Part shown: positions 57,864 through 64,000 of the stretch, piece after piece
Numbering within the stretch: position 1 is the first letter of the stretch
Layout of the letters: each line of letters starts with the position of its first letter
From: Leucaena leucocephala
Taxonomy: Eukaryota; Streptophyta; Magnoliopsida; Fabales; Fabaceae
Assembly: GCA_037074615.1 (NCBI GenBank)
Contig: CM073549.1
Coordinates: forward strand, 6,329,001-6,393,000
DNA: 64,000 nucleotides
Direction of reading: 5' to 3'
The notes under the pieces: generated by a model
Seen by the model: the letters and a program-made list of their open reading frames with translations, nothing else
Database searches by the model: none
Told to the model about the DNA's origin: nothing
Position numbers and translations under genes: made by a program

Positions 57864-59132
57864 ACCTAGACAGAGTAGTAGTAAATGAGCGACTTTCGCT
57901 CGAAGATCGGGGTTTAAGTTTGTTGAGGTAGTAGAGAAAGTTGGCTTTAGTTGTGGTATCTAGTGCTTTTGGGATGAAGGTGTTGATTTCTCACTCATAA
58001 ACACAATCAAGTGGTACACGGAACCTTCAACAAAGGGAAGGTTGACGAATGGGACTTGTTGGTTGTGTACAGTCATCCCCACCCAGTCCAGAGACGTTCT
58101 TTGTGGCAGCATCTCCATTACATTGAAGACAAAGGTGTAGGACGATGGTGCGTTGGGGGTGATTTTAATGCAACTCTTAGTGTGGAAGATCGCAGATCAG
58201 TAACGCGCGATCACGTGGGTGCTGATCGAAGCTTTGTGGATTGGGTTCAGGAATGAGGTTTGATGGCTTTGGATTTCCAGGGGCCTCAGTTTACTTGGCA
58301 GCGAGGTAATTCCTTTAGTATAATTAATCGTTTTTTAACTAACCCAGACTGGTTTGAATTCTGCTCTTCATGTTCGGTGCTCCAACTCCCAAAAATGAAG
58401 TCAGACCATTGTCTAATGTATTTGAGCCTGCAAAGCAAATATACTTCGGTTAGAAAAGATTGGTCGTTTAGGTTCTTCGCACCCTGGGTGGCACACGAGG
58501 ACTTTAGTAGGATAGTTCAGAACAATTGGAGCGAAGCGCTTAACTGGAATGAGAATGTATAATAGTTTAAGCAAGTAGCGAAGAGATGGAATGTGAGTGT
58601 TTTTGGGAACATTAACACAAGAAAAGCGTACTTGATTACTCAGCTAGACCAGTTAAATAAAAATGATCAAAACAGTCCGTTTTGGGGAGAAAAAGAGACA
58701 GGAAGTATGGATTGAACTAGAGAAATGTCTTGTTTTAGAGGAGATTACGTGGTTCAAGCGTTCTCGTTGTAACTAGTATCACCAAGGGGATATGAACACA
58801 ACGTACGTACTTTCATATGATTACGAAGTGTCGACAACGAAGAAAGAATATTGAAGCTTTAAAAGGAGATGATGGCGAGTAGTGTTATGATCATGAAGAG
58901 TTAAAACTAATGGGTACTAATTATTTTCAGCAACTGTTCAAGACGGATCAATCACAAGGTCCGGCTATTAGATTCGGTGGTTGTTTTCCTAGTATCCCAA
59001 TGGAAAAGCTAGAACGGCTAGAAGTTGTGGCTACTCAACAAGAGGTTAAACAAGATCCGTCTAGTGTGGGAGCTCTGAATGCCCCAGGACTCGAAGGTTT
59101 GGATCCTCTTTTTTACCAAAGCCAATGGGGAA

Positions 59133-59330
59133 TTTTTTTGTTGGTTGCCCACTTAGTTCACTAAAATTTTACCCCGACTATATTCAGATTCGACCTGCTT
59201 CACGCATCTAGCTATGGTGGGTGAATCTCCCAATGGGAATTTTTTGCATACATCAAGGCTCGAACTCGAGACCTCAATTAAGCAATACCGAGCCGCTTAC
59301 CACTCGGACCAACCCTTGTTAGTAAAATCG
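59133..59330 (-). mobile_element. tRNA-derived SINE, family 1, copy 3
   Basis: Minus-strand copy with T run at the left (59133-59139) and tRNA-like head at the right. Flanks ATGGGGAATT and ATGGGAAATT (59124-59133 and 59331-59340) are a near-perfect TSD. It interrupts the LINE RT start. Confidence 0.82.
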
Positions 59331-59358
59331 ATGGGAAATTGTTGGTACATCCATTCTT

Positions 59359-59544
59359 TTTTTTTTTGTTGCCCGTTCGGTTCACCGGAGCTTTGCCCCG
59401 ATTACATCCGGATCCAACCGCGTCGCGCACTTAGCTATGATGGGTGAGTCTTCTAACGGAGATTTTCTGCATACGCCAATGCTCAAACTCGAGACCTCAT
59501 TTAAGCGATACTGAGTTACTTATCACTCGGACTAACTCCCGTTA
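59359..59544 (-). mobile_element. tRNA-derived SINE, family 1, copy 4, with perfect 18-bp TSD
   Basis: GTTGGTACATCCATTCTT occurs exactly at 59341-59358 and 59545-59562. The body is colinear with copy 5. It inserted only about 30 bp from copy 3. Confidence 0.92.
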
Positions 59545-59750
59545 GTTGGTACATCCATTCTTAATATGGTGCCAGAAGTTTTTGAAAAGCATTGGGCTTA
59601 TCCCGTTACAATTTAAAACCAAGATTGTCCGAAGTGAAAATAAGAGATGGGCTTGGCCCGTTACAAAAGCCTTATGTCTAGGGGTATAAATCTATTCCAT
59701 AAGCCCAATCAGAGAGAAACAAATTCATAAGATCAGAAATCTTTAAAATA

Positions 59751-59972
59751 AAAAAAAAAAAAAAAAAAATAACCAACGGGGGTTGGTCCGAGTGGTAAGC
59801 GGCTCGGTATCGCTTAAGCGAGGTCTCGAGTTCGAGCCTTGGCGTACGCAAAAAATCCCCGTTGGGAGACTCACCCACCATAGCCAGGTGCGCGACGCGG
59901 GTCGGATCCGGATGTAGTCAGGGCAAAGCTCCGGTGAACCGGGTGGGCAACCAAAAAAAAAAAAAAAAAAAA
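59751..59972 (+). mobile_element. tRNA-derived SINE, family 1, copy 5, A runs at both ends
   Basis: A perfect 16-bp duplication AGAAATCTTTAAAATA flanks it (59735-59750 and 59973-59988). The body keeps clean A and B boxes and many CpGs, so it is probably the youngest copy. Unusually, a run of about 18 A lies between the left TSD and the tRNA-like head, besides the normal 3' A tail of about 20. Confidence 0.92.
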
Positions 59973-59988
59973 AGAAATCTTTAAAATA

Positions 59989-62192
59989 CTCTCTCTGTCT
60001 TTCTTTTATTAATCCAATTATTAAAGGATATATTTTATTTTAATTATATTTTTGTTATTTTATGAAGATAAAATTTAAATATACTTATTTTTAAAGTTAT
60101 CCACATATTAAAATTTAATTAAATATAGATAATATCTAAATTTCTCATTAGATAAGTTAGTTACTTGTTTAAGTTAGTTTTATAGGAGTAGACGATGACT
60201 ATCTGTGGGTAAAGCTCTGAACTTTCTGTGAATCAGGGTAATACCTACAAAAAGGAGTTGATATAGTGATGTAATACTCATTAGATCTTTTTAAGTTTTA
60301 AATTTGAATAATTTAATTAATATTATTAAAAGAAAATAAGGCTTTTGTTCTAATGGATTCCTTTTTGTAGGGATCTTAAACGAACATCTTTGTTTTGCAT
60401 AAATTAAACTTGACGAAATTACATATTATTAAATGTGTACGATAATTGACTCTTTTTTCTAATACGTGCATTGATCCTAATTAATTTAGTTTTCCTAGCA
60501 TGTACTTTTCACAATGATTTAGGTCAAGAAAGAAATTAAAGGTTCAATGTAGTCTTAAAAAATAATCTCTCATTTTGTTCGTGAGTTCTGTATAAATCTT
60601 CTAATACGCGATGTTTGAAAAGAAATTAATTAAAAAAATTTTATAAAAAAATCACTTAAATTTTAAAATCTCAAATATAAAATTTTTACAAAAATATATT
60701 ATCATTTGCTTAACAAATATAGTTAATAATTATTAAAGTATAAAAAACAAAATTAATTTAAGATTTTAAAATTTCAGTAATATTTTTGTGGGATTTTTTT
60801 AATTAATCCTATGCTATCCTAAACAAATAGCATTTATGTAGTCATCAAAATTATGTTAGAAAGGCACATCTCAAATCATTTTAAATGTTTACAAGTTTGA
60901 AGAGAAGTGTCCCCATCATCCAACCAAAAAATGAATTGAAGAAAATAATTGAACCTTATAAAGTTGATGGATAAGTTTTACTCAAAAACAATTGATATGT
61001 GTTTCTGAAAAATATGAAGCACTTGAATAAACAACATAAAAACACAACTTAATCTATTGTATCCTTGAAATTCATGTTTGAAAACAAATGCTAAAATCAT
61101 TCTAAATGTTTTCCAATTTAGAAAATGATATGTCTAAGTATGTAATATAATTATAAGTTTTTTTTTTATATTTAAGGAAGCATAATTTTAAACCATAATC
61201 ATCCAGTTAAGATTAAAAACCAAAAATATATTTTATAAATTTAAAATTTGATATAAATGTAGAGGGGAAAACAATATTATATATATAGTTCTCAAATTTT
61301 AAAATTATTTAGGTCAAATTTTAGTTATTCAAAATTTATCTATTTGTCCTAATACATTTTAAAATTCAATTAAAATATTTTAAATTGCTAAAATTTGATA
61401 TTGTCGGCTCAAAATCAAAATAAAAACAGGAGGGGTACGTAGGGGACGACAGAGAGAAGGCGCGCAATTTGACTTGTGAATTGCAAAACATTGCTCACAT
61501 GCGCAGAGGGGCGTATCAACGATGTTCCATTTTTATATAATTTATTCTCCTAAATTCTTGATCTTCTCGTATAAATGTTCCATGAAAATTTGATCATCAT
61601 CGTCTCAGGATTTTCACAAGAGAACATTACACTACTTAGAGTTACCTGATTTCTTTCAATAGTATTTACTTGAAATCCATTTTATCCTGCTTAAATCCGT
61701 ATAGAGCCAATCAGAAACCGTAGATTCATCCCTTGTTTTATTATCAGTATCAGGGGAGTGTATAAAACTCACGGTCCCGAACCCGTAATAAAATAGTCTT
61801 ATCTAGGCCAAAAAATATAGGGTAGAGTTTCGAGCTGGGCACTGAGGTTGTCATGTCCAGTCCATGAGCACCTATTATGACTGTTATGCCATTGTTAGCA
61901 ATATATCCTATTTTAGTTAATTTGGCAAAACTTTCCAAACCTGCTCTTTCAAAACCTGCCATTTATTTAGTCTGCTCTACTTCCGTTTATGGAATTTTGT
62001 GTTTCGAAACCCATTGAGAAGAAATCCTAAATCTTAGTTGGGTTGAAGAGAGAGTAACATTGCCGAGTATATTCAAATTGCGTGAAACTTCGATTATAGT
62101 TGTCTGAGAGATTGGGCTGAATTGCTGAAGTTGGTGTGTTGAATTTCATTGTATAAGATATATTGAAGGTGTTGAATTTTCTGCGTGCGAAG
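59989..62192. other. intergenic DNA and DUF616 upstream region
   Basis: AT-rich to about 61430, then somewhat richer in G+C toward the DUF616 gene, where promoter and 5' UTR should lie. A minus-strand open frame at 61750-61962 matches nothing I know. Confidence 0.4.
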
Positions 62193-62228
62193 ATGAGAGT
62201 GTCATATGAGGGGTTTTGGATACAATGA
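62193..62228 (+). promoter_or_regulatory. upstream ORF abutting the DUF616 start
   Basis: An 11-codon uORF (MRVSYEGFWIQ) ends with TGA directly touching the main ATG at 62229. A second ATG at 62225 opens another uORF (MNGGFSGCSCKFWFFR, stop at 62273-62275) overlapping the main frame. Both would be expected to lower or gate translation of the main protein if they lie in the transcript. Confidence 0.5.
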
Positions 62229-63514
62229 ATGGGGGGTTTTCTGGGTGTTCGTGCAAGTTCTGGTTCTTTAGATAAACAGCTACAGAAAAGATTTCCAATT
62301 ATTCAAACAGCACGAAAGCTTTACAAGATGGGGAAGGAGAAAGAGAAGCTCTTCATGCGATTCTTCAAGGTTGCTGGGCGAAAGAGTATTAGCATGCTGT
62401 TACTCTGTGCCATTTGTGCAGCGGTTTTCTTCTGGGTTTTGAACGTTGGAGAAGGTTCTAATATTTTTTTTTTCATTCTTCTTTCAGTTTATCCTCTCTC
62501 CCTTGGTTTTTGGTAGTTATGCCATTGTAGATAATGTTGCTCTCTATTTAAGCCTAATGTTATTTGATTAAGTTGTATAGAACGCAAAGGATGTGTTGTT
62601 TGATTAGTATCAATTGGATGATTAAAATGATCTTGGACAGCTAAAAGGAACTTTGATGTGTCCTTGGTTGCATTAGGTCTGAGGTTCGATCCCTAGCTCT
62701 TCATTAGGCTCTATGCCTGTTGTCCAAATCTAAAAAAAACAAGAAGAAGAAAACTTGACTCAATGGTGCCAATCACCGTGTAGTCTAGTGTTATGAAAGC
62801 TCTCTTATAAATAGGGAAGTCACGGGTTTAATCTTGGAATCTCAAGTGTCTGCCTTCTAATTCAAAAAAAGAAAAAACTTGGCTAACTGAAAAAACCTGT
62901 TTTGTGATTTACAACTTGATACTTAATTTCTATTTTAATTAGGCAAAATATTTGAGATATGGCTTGTTTCAGGAGAAGGCTCTCAGGAAGTAAGCAGTGT
63001 GCAGAACAATAATGTTAATGAAAGTACTGTGAGCTTAACTTCAAATATCGCATTGCCTCCTCCTCCTCCTAGCCAATTTCTGGGCTACACTCTTCTTCCT
63101 GGGCATCCTTGTAATAGTTTCACACTGCCACCCCCACCAGCAGATAAAAAACGAACCGGACCACGGCGTAAGTTATTTTCAACTATTTCGTACTTAGTTA
63201 TCTGCAGTAGCATATCTTAGATCCCAGCATGAATCACCCCATTCCTGAAGTTTTTGATGTTGAAGACCAAATGCTGAGCCTGTTGTACATTTGAGATCAC
63301 ACTTTATGCTGGTAGTGTTTGTTTCTGAATAATTTATCTTGTTTATGTTTTAGCATGCCCCGTATGTTACCTACCTGTAGAAGAAGCCATAGCACTGATG
63401 CCAAAGTTTCCATCACCTTCACCTGTTCTTCAGAATTTAACTTTTATCCATGAGGAACCTGTGAAAAGAGATGGAGAATTTGGTGGTTCTGACTTTGGTG
63501 GATATCCTACTTTG
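62229..63514 (+). CDS. DUF616 family protein (TOD1/MUCI70-like), 5' part
   Basis: Three exons are readable: 62229-62454, 62973-63167 and 63354-63514, joined in phase across GT-AG introns (Gly split G|GA, Pro split C|CA). The N-terminus (GVRASSGSLDKQLQ) is followed by a membrane anchor (SMLLLCAICAAVFFWVLNV, about residues 55-73), a Pro-rich stalk (ALPPPPPSQF) and the diagnostic block PCPVCYLPVEEAIALMPKFP ending EFGGSDFGGYPTL. Family members are type II Golgi/endomembrane proteins: MUCI70 is a probable glycosyltransferase for mucilage polysaccharide and TOD1 was described as an alkaline ceramidase. The intron 1 donor (GTTCTA) is weak. Exon 3 is cut by a TIR element at 63515; the rest of the gene lies beyond the window. 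It may be a broken allele. Confidence 0.82.
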
Positions 63515-63965
63515 GGTCTGTTTAGATAAGAGTTTGAAAAGGGGCTTATCAGAAAAAATGACTTTTAGATAACTTTTAGAAAATGACTTTTAGAGAAGAG
63601 TTTACGGGAAAAAATAATTCTAAATAAATAAGTGTTTGGATAGTTATTACTAGAAGGAATTTTGTAATTGAAAAATTACCAGAAAGGGTGTGATTTTATT
63701 AAAAATAGGAGAGAGGAGAGAGGGTGGAGATGAGAGGAGAGTGTAAGAAAAAATAAGGGTAAAATAGTAATTAGGTAATCTATAAGCTTTTTTACTATCA
63801 CAAAAGCTAGTCTCAGTAGCTTATCCAAAAATTTAATTTTAGACCATAGTTTAGTTAAAAAGCCTTTTTAGACAAATATGATTATTTGTTTTAAAAGAAA
63901 TTTAAACTAAGATTTAGACTAAAAGTCCTTCTAAAACCTTGGTTATGATTCTTTCCAAACACACT
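63515..63965 (+). mobile_element. GGGCCTG-family TIR element, copy F, within a DUF616 exon
   Basis: Left end GGTCTGTTTAG and right end CCAAACACACT are flanked by TTG on both sides (63512-63514 and 63966-63968). Family words (AAGTGTTTGGATAGTTATT, a short GAGAGG core, AATTAGGTAATCTATAAGC, TATTTGTTTTAAAAG) are all present. Read straight through, it adds GLFR and a stop after GGYPTL. Confidence 0.75.
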
Positions 63966-64000
63966 TTGAATCAGAGAACTTATTCCCGAACTATTCAACC

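Larger units (their letters stand above)
58000..59640 (+). pseudogene. LINE ORF2 remnant: endonuclease and start of RT, interrupted by SINEs
   Basis: The endonuclease motif WCVGGDFNATLSVEDRRS lies near 58148. FTWQRGNSFSIINRFLTNPDW (about 58290) and SDHCLMYLSL (about 58404) follow, as in apurinic-type LINE endonucleases. The linker reaches the RT start APGLEGLDPLFYQSQWG (about 59081), where a SINE interrupts. After two SINEs the remaining LINE-like sequence (ILNMVPEVFEKH near 59565) is short. The palm catalytic motif of RT is absent. Confidence 0.75.

Noticed and set aside
61750..61962. 70-codon minus-strand open frame upstream of DUF616
   Set aside because: It has an ATG and no internal stop, but I recognise no domain, there is no supporting exon, and it lies in the likely promoter of the plus-strand gene.

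Overview
This window is AT-rich plant nuclear DNA, most likely from a eudicot. The evidence is GT-AG split plant genes (eIF3d, a bHLH factor, a DUF506 protein, an L-type lectin receptor kinase, a DUF616 protein, complex I subunit NDUFA2) set among copia, gypsy and LINE retrotransposons, tRNA-derived SINEs and many small terminal-inverted-repeat (TIR) elements. I cannot name the species.

Layout, left to right. 1-2300: degenerate hAT-like DNA, SINEs and one GGGCCTG-type TIR element. 2701-7360: a complete but dead Ty1/copia element with matching 5-bp target-site duplications (TSDs). 7361-10720: no gene seen. 10722-12413 (-): intact intronless eIF3d with a telo-box upstream. 14871-17385 (-): a three-exon bHLH162-like gene. 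22296-26596 (-): a three-exon DUF506/PDDEXK-like gene. 28274-30023: a TIR element that carries a RING-H2 gene fragment and was itself hit by a hAT element with a perfect 8-bp TSD. 31139-34200: more MITEs and SINEs. 35969-38782 (+): an L-type lectin receptor kinase that lacks the front of its lectin domain. About 41750-42200: a degenerate minisatellite. 43260-53700: a gypsy graveyard, with one copy split by a hAT element carrying pieces of the ribosomal protein eS19 gene, followed by two related gypsy copies head to head as a large inverted repeat. 54444-55150 (-): a broken NDUFA2 gene whose first exon start occurs three times. 55960-59640: a decayed LINE holding two SINEs, with a third SINE just downstream. 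62193-64000 (+): the 5' part of a DUF616 (TOD1/MUCI70-like) gene with uORFs and an exon interrupted by a TIR element.

The plant genes are unrelated housekeeping or regulatory genes and do not form a pathway. What unites the window is transposon activity: one GGGCCTGTTTGG-ended family occurs at least seven times, in introns of bHLH and DUF506 and in an exon of DUF616, and two different DNA elements have picked up host gene fragments. Exon junctions were worked out by eye from GT-AG sites, reading phase and family sequence; no transcripts were available.
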